A stretch of 64,000 nucleotides of DNA, taken from assembly GCF_004307995.1 (NCBI RefSeq), contig NZ_SIRE01000009.1, positions 186,001 through 250,000 on the forward strand, written 5' to 3'. This DNA is from Paenibacillus thalictri (GTDB taxonomy: Bacteria > Bacillota > Bacilli > Paenibacillales > NBRC-103111). Below the pieces are notes generated by a model, which had not been told where the DNA came from, searched no databases, and worked only from the letters and a program-made list of their open reading frames with translations. Both the position numbers and the translations under genes were made by a program. This document shows, piece by piece, positions 51,932 to 59,550 of the stretch (the first letter of the stretch is position 1; each line of letters opens with the position of its first letter).

Positions 51932-52138
51932 CTAATGGTCCTCCGCATACATCTGCCGGTAACCGTCTTCGAAGCCTTGGGCAAGCCCGGCCTCGTGGCC
52001 TTCCTTGTATGCCAGGTAATCAATGATCCGGCCTTCCTGATTGGCCGGTGTTTTCATGTTTTTTCTGATAGATGATGCGGCTCGCCGCGGTTTGCGCATT
52101 CGCTTCTTGCGATTCGTCGTTCGCAGTCGTTTGATCAT
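51932..52138 (-). CDS. Small basic protein with G-x3 repeat
   Basis: A 68-residue protein with no family I recognise. The first 35 residues are Arg/Lys rich (RLRTTNRKKRMRKPRR); the end is GHEAGLAQGFEDGY, with four glycines at exact four-residue spacing, the same pattern as in the neighbouring glycosyltransferase. ATG 52138 has CTGGAGG eight bases upstream. It ends 19 bases before the glycosyltransferase start, in the same direction, so the pair should be cotranscribed. A partner or regulator of that enzyme is a guess. Confidence 0.65.
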   Translation of the reverse strand: MIKRLRTTNRKKRMRKPRRAASSIRKNMKTPANQEGRIIDYLAYKEGHEAGLAQGFEDGYRQMYAEDH

Positions 52139-52384
52139 GATGGGTGCCTCCAGATTCGTCTTCTTTCTCGAATGAAAGGAAATGCCTGTACGACTACCTG
52201 CATTCCCGGATTATTTCTACATTGTATGTAAGGTCACTTGGCCCGGAATGGACAGATATACCGGAAAAAAGGAATAAAAAAAGCCGGAGGCAAAAGTGTT
52301 CACGGCACAGGTGGGCATATCGCCGTGTCGAAGCGTCCACTCTGCTCATACAGTAAAACGAATAGCGGGTGAGGAGGGGTGACT

Positions 52385-54124
52385 TTGATTTGTTTTGTAC
52401 TGCCTGATCGGAAACACAATGTGATGGCAACGAATCAGCTGGCTAACATTCGCAAGTACAATCCCGATAGCCGGATCGTATTGTGCAGCCCGGAGGATAC
52501 GTTGTTTGACGCATCGGCACAGCCGGCCGGCGAATCGCTGAATCCCGGCTCCGGTAAACCTAATAAGCACGTCCAACTGCTGAATGCGCTGCGCTGGCTG
52601 ACGAAATCGAACCTTGCCTTCGATTATGCGGTTATCGATCCCGATCCGCGGTTGATGTTTATAAAAGACGGCTTCGAGGCACACATCAAACAAGTTATGG
52701 ATGAAACGGATGACGGCCTGCTGGCCGACTTCATGCAGCTGTACAGCCGCCGGCTTGTGGAGCGGATGCTTGACGAAACAAACGATGCTGCGGACCTGGC
52801 TTCGTTAGCTATGCAATGCGGGGGCAAGCTGCGGACTTATCCTGCCGAAGCGTCGCCGTTCTTGCGGACAGACAGGCCGCTTGTCGTCGACGAGGTGCAG
52901 AAGGCTCAGTCGCAAACAAAACTCCCGTTCGTATACCCGGTGCTGCCTTCTGCAGACGATCCGGCGCGCCAATGGGTTCTGCACTCTTCACAAGCGTTTC
53001 CAAGCAACCTGACGATTGTGTGGGGCTGCTATCAGGGCGGGGTGGAAACGGCGCTTCATTACAGGTTGAAAGCGTTAAACGCTTTGGGTGCGCCGTCGCA
53101 TGCCTACTTCTACGAGCCTGGAATGGGACTGCCCAATTACCGCAGCATCCCGCATCGCGTCTCGGCGCAGAAGGACGACTTGGGTTCGTATATCGAGCAT
53201 TACGGCTTTGATTGTGTGACCTTTGTCAATACGTTCTATAACTTTGAACAGCTTTCCCGCATCGATTATAAGGGCAAAGTGATCTTCGAGTTTCACGGTT
53301 ACGATACAACGATTGCCCAGCAGCTGAACCGGATCAATGTGGGCGAGGATGGCGGCCGGATTGACGCGCTGGTCGTGCCCAGCGAATATGTCGCCCAGCT
53401 GGCGCGCGATTATATGAGCAACCGGCCGGAACTGCCCGTTTACGTAGCAAGGAATATGCTGGATACCACCGTGTTTCTAAAGCGGGAGAACATAGAGGAT
53501 TTGCTGATCGATTTCCATCTGCCCAAGTCCTGGGCGGAGGAACCGCTGATCGGTTGGGTCGGACGTTTGGATGAGAACAAAAACTGGAAGTCGCTGTTGT
53601 CCATTTTTCAAGAGATCAAGAAAATCAACAAAAAAGCTAAACTGCTGGCGGTGAGCGATTTGTCGGTCAAACCGCAGCTTTACGATTTCTACGGGAAAGC
53701 CGCCGAATACGGTCTGACCGCCGATATCCGGATTTTATCCAACGTGCCCCACGGACAGATGCCGCTTTATTATTCCTTGATTGCCCAATCCGGGGGAGTC
53801 CTGTTGTCGACCTCTTATTCCGAAGGGTATCCTTATCATCTGCTGGAAGCGGCGGCATGCGAATGCCCGATGGTATGCTCGGACAATCGGGGCAGCCGGG
53901 AAATCGTCAAACATCAGGTATCGGGGCTGATCTATCCGCTGGACCGGGCCGATCTGGCGGTTGCTTATATCGCCGAACTGTTCTATAACAAGGCGATGCG
54001 TCGTCAATTAACGGACAGCGCCCGCAAGTACGTTGTCAACCACAACGATATTATGCGCCATACTTTGGCATACGCCAAATGGCTAGCCGATCAAACACGA
54101 AACACAGCGGTGCAGAAAAGCTGA
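52385..54124 (+). CDS. Two-domain glycosyltransferase, diverged paralogue
   Basis: A 579-residue paralogue of the gene at 48719. The C-terminal GT4 domain looks intact (LIGWVGRLDENKNWKSL, STSYSEGYPYHLLEAAACE, CSDNRGSREIV). The N-terminal GT-A-like domain is about 50 residues shorter, lacks the W-rich block, and its metal motif reads VIDPDPRLMF, so only the C-terminal site is likely active. TTG 52385 chosen: it begins MICF like the paralogue and has GAGGAGGGG upstream; GTG 52379 is possible. The epimerase gene follows 16 bases later. Confidence 0.8.
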   Translation: MICFVLPDRKHNVMATNQLANIRKYNPDSRIVLCSPEDTLFDASAQPAGESLNPGSGKPNKHVQLLNALRWLTKSNLAFDYAVIDPDPRLMFIKDGFEAHIKQVMDETDDGLLADFMQLYSRRLVERMLDETNDAADLASLAMQCGGKLRTYPAEASPFLRTDRPLVVDEVQKAQSQTKLPFVYPVLPSADDPARQWVLHSSQAFPSNLTIVWGCYQGGVETALHYRLKALNALGAPSHAYFYEPGMGLPNYRSIPHRVSAQKDDLGSYIEHYGFDCVTFVNTFYNFEQLSRIDYKGKVIFEFHGYDTTIAQQLNRINVGEDGGRIDALVVPSEYVAQLARDYMSNRPELPVYVARNMLDTTVFLKRENIEDLLIDFHLPKSWAEEPLIGWVGRLDENKNWKSLLSIFQEIKKINKKAKLLAVSDLSVKPQLYDFYGKAAEYGLTADIRILSNVPHGQMPLYYSLIAQSGGVLLSTSYSEGYPYHLLEAAACECPMVCSDNRGSREIVKHQVSGLIYPLDRADLAVAYIAELFYNKAMRRQLTDSARKYVVNHNDIMRHTLAYAKWLADQTRNTAVQKS

Positions 54125-54140
54125 AGGAAGGGATCAGAAG

Positions 54141-55076
54141 TTGGCGAAAGTGCTGGTAACAGGCGGAGCGGGGTTCATTGGTTCGCACATCGTCGAATCG
54201 TTGCTTGCTGAGGGTTATGAACCGGTGATTGTGGATATTATGCGGACAGGAAACCGTACTTTTGTGCCGGCGGGGGTAGTCCTGTACGAAACCGACATTT
54301 CCGCGAGCAATCTGGAAGAGGTGTTCGAGAAGGAAAAGCCGATCTACGCGATTCATCTTGCCGCGCAGGTGGATGTCGCCTCCTCCCTTAAAGATCCGGT
54401 CGGAGATGCCGGCACGAATATTGTAGGAACGATCCGATTGCTGGACTGTTGCCGTAAATTCAACGTAAAAAAAATCGTCTATTCGTCGTCTTGCGCCGTC
54501 TATGGGGATGCGGAGCAAGATGGTGGCGGCATTACCGAGGACTTTCCCATCCGGCCGCTGACCTTTTACGGCATATCCAAGTTCAGCCCGGAATTATATA
54601 TCCGCGCATACCAGCAGCTTTATGGGCTTGCTTTCACCATTTTCCGCTATGCCAATGTATACGGTCCAAGGCAAACGCCCAAGGGAGAAGGGGGCGTTGT
54701 TCCTATCTTTATCGGCAAACTGAGCTTGGGGGATACGCCGGTCATTTATGGCGACGGCGAGCAGACCCGCGACTTTGTGTACGTCAAAGACGTAGCGGCG
54801 GCCAACCTCCTTGCTTTGCGCAAAGGAGACAACGAAATCTTCAATATCGGCTGCAGCCGGCCGACAAGCGTGAACCGGCTTTACGAGCTCATCTCTTCTC
54901 TGCTTGAAGTTCACGTTCCTCCGCTGTATTATCCGAAGCGCAGCGGAGATATTACGGACAGTTTGTTAAACCATTCAAAGGCGAAGCAGCAGCTCGGTTG
55001 GACGCCCGGTTACGATTTGCAGGCGGGTTTGCGCGAGACAATCGATTATTTCAGGGCCATACAGCAGGTACTATAA
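54141..55076 (+). CDS. NAD-dependent epimerase (UDP-glucose 4-epimerase type)
   Basis: A 311-residue extended SDR enzyme. N-terminal VTGGAGFIGSHIVESLL binds NAD, SSSCAVYGD and YGISKFSPE supply the Ser and Tyr-x3-Lys catalytic residues, and RYANVYGPRQ is the substrate-side landmark. GalE-type enzymes interconvert UDP-glucose/galactose or their N-acetyl forms. TTG 54141 follows GAAGGGATC. It forms an operon with the upstream glycosyltransferase and would feed it a nucleotide sugar. Confidence 0.9.
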   Translation: MAKVLVTGGAGFIGSHIVESLLAEGYEPVIVDIMRTGNRTFVPAGVVLYETDISASNLEEVFEKEKPIYAIHLAAQVDVASSLKDPVGDAGTNIVGTIRLLDCCRKFNVKKIVYSSSCAVYGDAEQDGGGITEDFPIRPLTFYGISKFSPELYIRAYQQLYGLAFTIFRYANVYGPRQTPKGEGGVVPIFIGKLSLGDTPVIYGDGEQTRDFVYVKDVAAANLLALRKGDNEIFNIGCSRPTSVNRLYELISSLLEVHVPPLYYPKRSGDITDSLLNHSKAKQQLGWTPGYDLQAGLRETIDYFRAIQQVL

Positions 55077-55083
55077 AAAGTTA

Positions 55084-55139
55084 GTACTATAAAACAATTA
55101 GGGGCTCCCATATAATGTAACTATCAACAGTTATGGGGG
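55084..55139 (+). promoter_or_regulatory. Candidate promoter and hairpin before aas
   Basis: GTACTATAAAA occurs at 55068 and again at 55084. A TATAAT at 55111-55116 lies inside the 5' arm of CTCCCATA/TATGGGGG (55105-55139), which runs up to the ribosome site. No convincing -35 box. Could be an operator or a leader hairpin. Confidence 0.35.
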
Positions 55140-55146
55140 TTAGGTT

Positions 55147-57297
55147 ATGCCGCTGATTACTGCCTTGTTGCGGATGTTCGTTAGGATCTGTTTCCGACCG
55201 AAAGTGGCCGGACTGGAGAAGCTTGATTTGACGCAGCCGGCCATCGTGATGCCCAATCATGTATCGCTGCTGGATGCGGTGATATTGGCGCTTTATTTGC
55301 CGAAGGACGTGACGTTTGTCGTCAATACCGATATTGCCAAACGGTTCGGGCTGCTGATCCGGCTGCGCAAGCATATCACGGTCGACCCGCTGAATCCGTA
55401 TTCGGTGCGCCGGATGGTCAAGGTGGTGCAGCAGGGCACGCCGCTGCTGCTGTTTCCGGAAGGCCGCATTACGACAACCGGCGGCATGATGAAAATTTAT
55501 CCGGGTATCGGATATATTGCGCTGAAAACCGGCGCAGCGTTGTACCCGGCGGCCATTAACGGTCTCGAGCGCTCCAAGTTATCCTACTTGGCGGGAAAAG
55601 TGAAACAAGTATGGTTTCCGAAGGTGTCGGTGTCCATCGGAGACCCGTTTAAGATCGAATTTCGCAAAGATGAGCCGCTTCGCCGCCAGAAAGAACGTGC
55701 CGCCCGGCTGATCCAGATCAGCTTGCAGGAGCAGTTGTTCCGCAGCCGCGCGAAAACCGGCGTTAACTTGTTCAACGAATTGCTGGATGCGGTTAAGACA
55801 AACGGTGCATCTGTGCAAATATGCGAGGATATCACGCAAAAGGCGACTTACCGCCAGTTGCTTATCGCTGCTTACGCGCTGAGCCGCAAGCTGTCCGGCC
55901 TGCTTGCCGGGCAGCAAACGGCGGCTGTGCTGCTGCCGAATTCCATCGGCCACATCGCCGCGCTGCTGTCGCTTTTTCGGCTCGGCGTGTCGCCGGCGAT
56001 CCTGAACTTCTCCGCGGGGCGTCAGGCGTTAATGGACGCTTGCGAAACCGCCGATGTGCGGACTGTGCTCACCTCGCGGCTGTTTGTGGAGAAAGCGAAG
56101 CTGCAGCCGGTGATCGACAGCTTGCAGGAAGGCCGCACGATCGTCTACCTGGAGGATATTCGCGCGGCGGTTGCTAGCGGCGACAAGCTGGGGGCGCTGG
56201 TCGATTATATACTGAAAAAACGCGCTTTGCACGAAGACGGCGAAGTGATTTTATTTACTTCCGGCAGCGAGAACAAGCCCAAAGGCGTCGTGCTTGGCCA
56301 TGACAATTTGCTGGCCAATGCGCTGCAGGCACGCAGCGTGATCGATTTTACCCAGAAGGATAAGATGTTCAATGCAATGCCGATGTTTCACAGCTTTGGA
56401 TTGACTGCGGGCACGCTGCTGCCTCTTCTGACCGGCATGAAGGTGTATCTGTATCCGAGTCCGCTGCATTATAAAGTCATCCCCGAGCTGGTTTATGATA
56501 AAAATGCAACGATCCTGCTAGGTACGTCGACATTTTTGGCCGCTTACGGCAAGACGGCGCATCCATACGATTTTTACTCGCTGCGTTTGGTTGTGGCGGG
56601 TGCGGAGAAGCTGAAAGACGAAGTGCGGCAGCTGTGGGCTGACAAATTCGGGCTGCGCATCCTGGAAGGCTACGGCACAACGGAAGCTGCTCCGGTGCTG
56701 TCGCTGAACACGCCGCTGCAATGCCGCAAAGGCACGGTCGGCAAGCTGCTGCCGGGCGTTGAATACCGCATCGAGCCGGTACCCGGCATCGAGGGAGGCA
56801 ACCTGTTTGTCAAAGGGCCAAACCTGATGAGAGGTTACCTGATTCACAGCGCGGGTTTTGTCCCTTGTCCCGAATGGTACGATTGCGGCGATGTGGTCGA
56901 AATGGATGATGAAGGTTACTTGACGATCAAGTCCCGCCTGAAGCGGTTTGCCAAAATCGGCGGCGAGATGGTCTCGCTGAATTTGGTCGAGGAAGTCAGC
57001 ACCCTTTGCTTCAAGGACGCCGCGGTGGCCGCAGTGAATATCCCCGATCCGCGGAAAGGCGAGCAGGTCGTGTTGTTCTACACAGGTCCCGTCTGCCAGC
57101 TTGCGGCGTTGAAGGAATATTTGAAAGCCGGCGGTTATCCGCCGCTGCTCGCTCCTTCGCGTATGGTGCAAACGGAACGGCTGCCGCTGCTGGGCAGCGG
57201 CAAGACCGATTATGTCAGCTTAAAGAAAATCGCCCAAGAGGAAGCCGATCGCACGTCCAAATCATCGCCGGAAGAAGAAGGAGCGCATGCCGTATGA
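55147..57297 (+). CDS. aas: Bifunctional acyltransferase/acyl-ACP synthetase (Aas-like)
   Basis: A 716-residue fusion. The N-terminal PlsC-type acyltransferase (about 1-200) has NHVSLLD (37-43) and LLFPEGRIT; the C-terminal AMP-forming ligase (about 215-700) has LFTSGSENKPKGV and EGYGTTEAAPVLSLN. In E. coli Aas re-acylates lysophospholipids at the membrane using fatty acids activated on its bound ACP. ATG 55147 follows GGGGGTTAGG. Its stop overlaps the start of an LplT-type transporter gene (ATGA), matching the E. coli pairing in reversed gene order, so lysophospholipid repair is the likely job. Confidence 0.88.
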   Translation: MPLITALLRMFVRICFRPKVAGLEKLDLTQPAIVMPNHVSLLDAVILALYLPKDVTFVVNTDIAKRFGLLIRLRKHITVDPLNPYSVRRMVKVVQQGTPLLLFPEGRITTTGGMMKIYPGIGYIALKTGAALYPAAINGLERSKLSYLAGKVKQVWFPKVSVSIGDPFKIEFRKDEPLRRQKERAARLIQISLQEQLFRSRAKTGVNLFNELLDAVKTNGASVQICEDITQKATYRQLLIAAYALSRKLSGLLAGQQTAAVLLPNSIGHIAALLSLFRLGVSPAILNFSAGRQALMDACETADVRTVLTSRLFVEKAKLQPVIDSLQEGRTIVYLEDIRAAVASGDKLGALVDYILKKRALHEDGEVILFTSGSENKPKGVVLGHDNLLANALQARSVIDFTQKDKMFNAMPMFHSFGLTAGTLLPLLTGMKVYLYPSPLHYKVIPELVYDKNATILLGTSTFLAAYGKTAHPYDFYSLRLVVAGAEKLKDEVRQLWADKFGLRILEGYGTTEAAPVLSLNTPLQCRKGTVGKLLPGVEYRIEPVPGIEGGNLFVKGPNLMRGYLIHSAGFVPCPEWYDCGDVVEMDDEGYLTIKSRLKRFAKIGGEMVSLNLVEEVSTLCFKDAAVAAVNIPDPRKGEQVVLFYTGPVCQLAALKEYLKAGGYPPLLAPSRMVQTERLPLLGSGKTDYVSLKKIAQEEADRTSKSSPEEEGAHAV

Positions 57298-58493
57298 ATA
57301 TCATGCCTGGAGTGTCCCCGCAAACAACAAACCAGCGTGCGCTAAGAACACTGATGTTCACGCAGTTTTTATCGGCGTTTGCCGACAATATGATTTTGTT
57401 TATTACGCTTGCCGTCATTGCTAAGGGCGGGTTTCCCGGCTTTTACATCGGCGTGGTGCAGGCAGCCTTCCTGCTTGCTTATGTGGTGCTCGCCCCTTTC
57501 GTTGGGGCGATCGCCGACCGCAACGCCAAATCGCGCGTATTGCTCGCTGGCAATGCGATCAAGGGCCTTGGCATCGTCTGTTTGTTCGCCGGGATTGATC
57601 CGGCGGTCAGTTATGCGGTTGTAGGCATGGGCGCGGCGGTATATTCGCCGGCCAAATACGGGATTTTGCCGCAGCTCGCTCCGGATGAGCACGCGCTGCT
57701 GAAAGCAAATGCCAAAATCGAGGGGTACACCATTATGGCCATTCTCGCCGGTTCGGTGTGCGGCGGTGTTTTGGCCGATAAATCGATCCCTTGGGCTTTG
57801 ACCGCATGTTTGGCGCTGTACTGCGTTTCGCTTGGCCTCTCGCTGCTTATTCCGAAAATTCCCGGCAATGCGAACATACATTACGGTAAAGATGCTCTAG
57901 CTTTTTTCAAGGACTTGGCTTGTTTGTTTAAAGACCCGAAAACACGCTTCTCCTTGGTTGGCACGGGTTCCTTCTGGATGTCTTCAGCGGCCTTGAGGCT
58001 TGCTATCATCGCCTGGATTCCGCTTCATCTGGGGATCGAATCGCTTGATCGGATCTCGATGCTGGTCGCCGTCACCGGGGTTGGCATTATGATCGGCGCT
58101 TTGGTTACGCCGCTGCTTATGCCGGTCCGCAAATTTTACAACGTGTACTGGTACGGTCTGCTGATGTTTGTCGTGATTCTCTTGTTCCCGCTAATCACGA
58201 ATTTGTATGCAACGATCGCTTTGCTGCTGATTGTCGGTTTTGCAGGCGGGGTGTTTATCGTTCCGATGAACGCGGTGCTCCAGGATGAAGGGCATCGCAT
58301 GGTTGGAGCGGGGAAAACAATTGCCGTGCAAAATTTCGTGGAAAACGCGCTGATGTTAATCGGCGTCACCTTGTATACCCAGGTCAGCGGCATGAAGATC
58401 AGCGTCGACACTTCCATCCTTGGCATCGCGGTCATCCTGGCGTTGTTTGTGCTTTATTTGGCGCTTCAGAGCAAAAGAGCGGCGAAGTTGTAG
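57294..58493 (+). CDS. lplT: Lysophospholipid transporter LplT-like (MFS)
   Basis: A 399-residue MFS protein with about twelve helices. LplT landmarks: FTQFLSAFADNMILFI at the N-terminus, DRNAKSRVLLAGNAIKG in the loop 2-3 region and SPAKYGILPQL. ATG 57294 overlaps the aas stop by four bases, implying coupled translation; longer in-frame starts lie deep inside aas. It should flip lysophospholipids inward for Aas. Confidence 0.88.
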   Translation: MNIMPGVSPQTTNQRALRTLMFTQFLSAFADNMILFITLAVIAKGGFPGFYIGVVQAAFLLAYVVLAPFVGAIADRNAKSRVLLAGNAIKGLGIVCLFAGIDPAVSYAVVGMGAAVYSPAKYGILPQLAPDEHALLKANAKIEGYTIMAILAGSVCGGVLADKSIPWALTACLALYCVSLGLSLLIPKIPGNANIHYGKDALAFFKDLACLFKDPKTRFSLVGTGSFWMSSAALRLAIIAWIPLHLGIESLDRISMLVAVTGVGIMIGALVTPLLMPVRKFYNVYWYGLLMFVVILLFPLITNLYATIALLLIVGFAGGVFIVPMNAVLQDEGHRMVGAGKTIAVQNFVENALMLIGVTLYTQVSGMKISVDTSILGIAVILALFVLYLALQSKRAAKL

Positions 58494-58527
58494 ATCGACG
58501 ATTTTATCTCGAAAGGAGCCGATATGC

Positions 58528-58692
58528 GTGGGAATGGAAGCGTACCTTCTGCCCATGGTCATCCTGCTGCTCGTGCTGGTCGTTACTTTGATCAGCATCG
58601 ACAGTAAACTGTCCCGGCAGATCAAGCAAAACAAAGACATTGAAGATGCCTTGTACCGGCTGATCGAAATCACGAAGCAAAAATCGCAATAA
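58528..58692 (+). CDS. Small single-pass membrane protein
   Basis: A 54-residue protein: one membrane helix (about 7-26, LLPMVILLLVLVVTLISI) followed by a charged, probably coiled tail (DSKLSRQIKQNKDIEDALYRL). GTG 58528 has GAAAGGAG nine bases upstream; ATG 58534 is too far. It lies 34 bases after lplT and may be cotranscribed. Function unknown. Confidence 0.6.
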   Translation: MGMEAYLLPMVILLLVLVVTLISIDSKLSRQIKQNKDIEDALYRLIEITKQKSQ

Positions 58693-58822
58693 GTATATGG
58701 ATCCTCTGCGAACTTTAGCAAATTGTTAAGAATATTAATATTTGACCGTGTATCGGCCTAATAGTTTCCTAATAGCTATGAGCGACAATATGAGTATTAT
58801 ATTCAGGGGGTAATGTCGCTTT

Positions 58823-59185
58823 ATGGCTAAAATATTGGTTGTGGACGATGCGGCTTTTATGCGTGCGATGCTGAAAGGAATGTTGAGCGAGGACGGACAC
58901 GAAATTATCGCGGAAGCAGGCAACGGCTTGGAAGCGGTCCAAGCCTATAATCAGCATAAACCGGATTTGGTGACGATGGATATCACGATGCCGGAAATGG
59001 ACGGCGTGCTGGCGGTGAAGGAAATACGTAAAACGAATCCCGAGGCGAAAATCATCATGTGCTCCGCCATGGGGCAAAAGCAGATGGTTGTGGAGGCGAT
59101 CAGCGCGGGAGCGCGCGACTTCGTCGTCAAGCCGTTTCAGAAGGACAGGGTTCTCGAATCTATTCGCAAAGTGCTGGGGGTCTAG
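58823..59185 (+). CDS. cheY: CheY-type single-domain response regulator
   Basis: A 120-residue receiver domain with no output domain. Acidic pocket VVDDAAFMR, phospho-acceptor Asp53 in TMDITMPEMDG, conserved Thr/Ser position CSAMGQK and Lys in VVKPFQKDR. It closely resembles Bacillus CheY, which binds the flagellar switch, but no chemotaxis genes are adjacent, so another partner is possible. ATG 58823, with AGGGGG upstream. A structured repeat begins six bases after its stop. Confidence 0.88.
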   Translation: MAKILVVDDAAFMRAMLKGMLSEDGHEIIAEAGNGLEAVQAYNQHKPDLVTMDITMPEMDGVLAVKEIRKTNPEAKIIMCSAMGQKQMVVEAISAGARDFVVKPFQKDRVLESIRKVLGV

Positions 59186-59190
59186 GGGCT

Positions 59191-59398
59191 CTAGCACAGG
59201 CTGGACCAAAGGGATGAGCAGGGGGGTGGAGAAGCGCTAGCGTCCGCTTTTAAAATCGGGGTCCGACCACTCTATATTGTTCATAGGGACTCGATTTTAA
59301 TGGGCGGTCGGAATCTCCTGCTCATCCCCAACAAACGCGCAAAAAGCAGCTCACCGCTCAAAAAGGACCGTCAGGGTGATTTTACCCAGACGGTTTTT
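59191..59398 (+). repeat. Structured repeat, family S, copy B, ending in a terminator
   Basis: About 205 bases closely matching 41982-42187, immediately after cheY. Outer stem GGGATGAGCAGG/CCTGCTCATCCC is perfect here; TTAAAATCG/CGATTTTAA and TCCGACC/GGTCGGA cross each other. It ends with CCGTCAGGGT/ACCCAGACGG (one mismatch) and TTTTTCTTG, so it also works as the cheY terminator. 59399-59550 shows nothing further of note. Confidence 0.88.
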
Positions 59399-59550
59399 CT
59401 TGTATTTCCCAGCCCGCCTCGCAATTGACATTGCGGTAAGCCGGTTCTATAATACTTTACTATTCGACTGAAAGTGTCGATTTGTGGCATAGAACCGTTT
59501 CATTTCCAAAGTGAAAGCGAATACAAAAACGCAGTCAAGAGGTGTGCAGG

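Noticed and set aside
52211..52345. SigE/SigK-like -10 words (CATACAAT on the minus strand near 52221, CATACAGTA near 52338) in the glycosylation cluster
   Set aside because: No matching -35 element at the right distance for either factor, so sporulation control is not supported by these words alone.
55081..55101. FapR-like operator (TTAGTAC...) before aas
   Set aside because: Only the left half resembles the FapR site; the symmetric right half is missing.
58518..58525. SigD-like GCCGATAT before the small membrane protein
   Set aside because: No TAAA at the required 15-base distance, and the site overlaps the ribosome site and leader.
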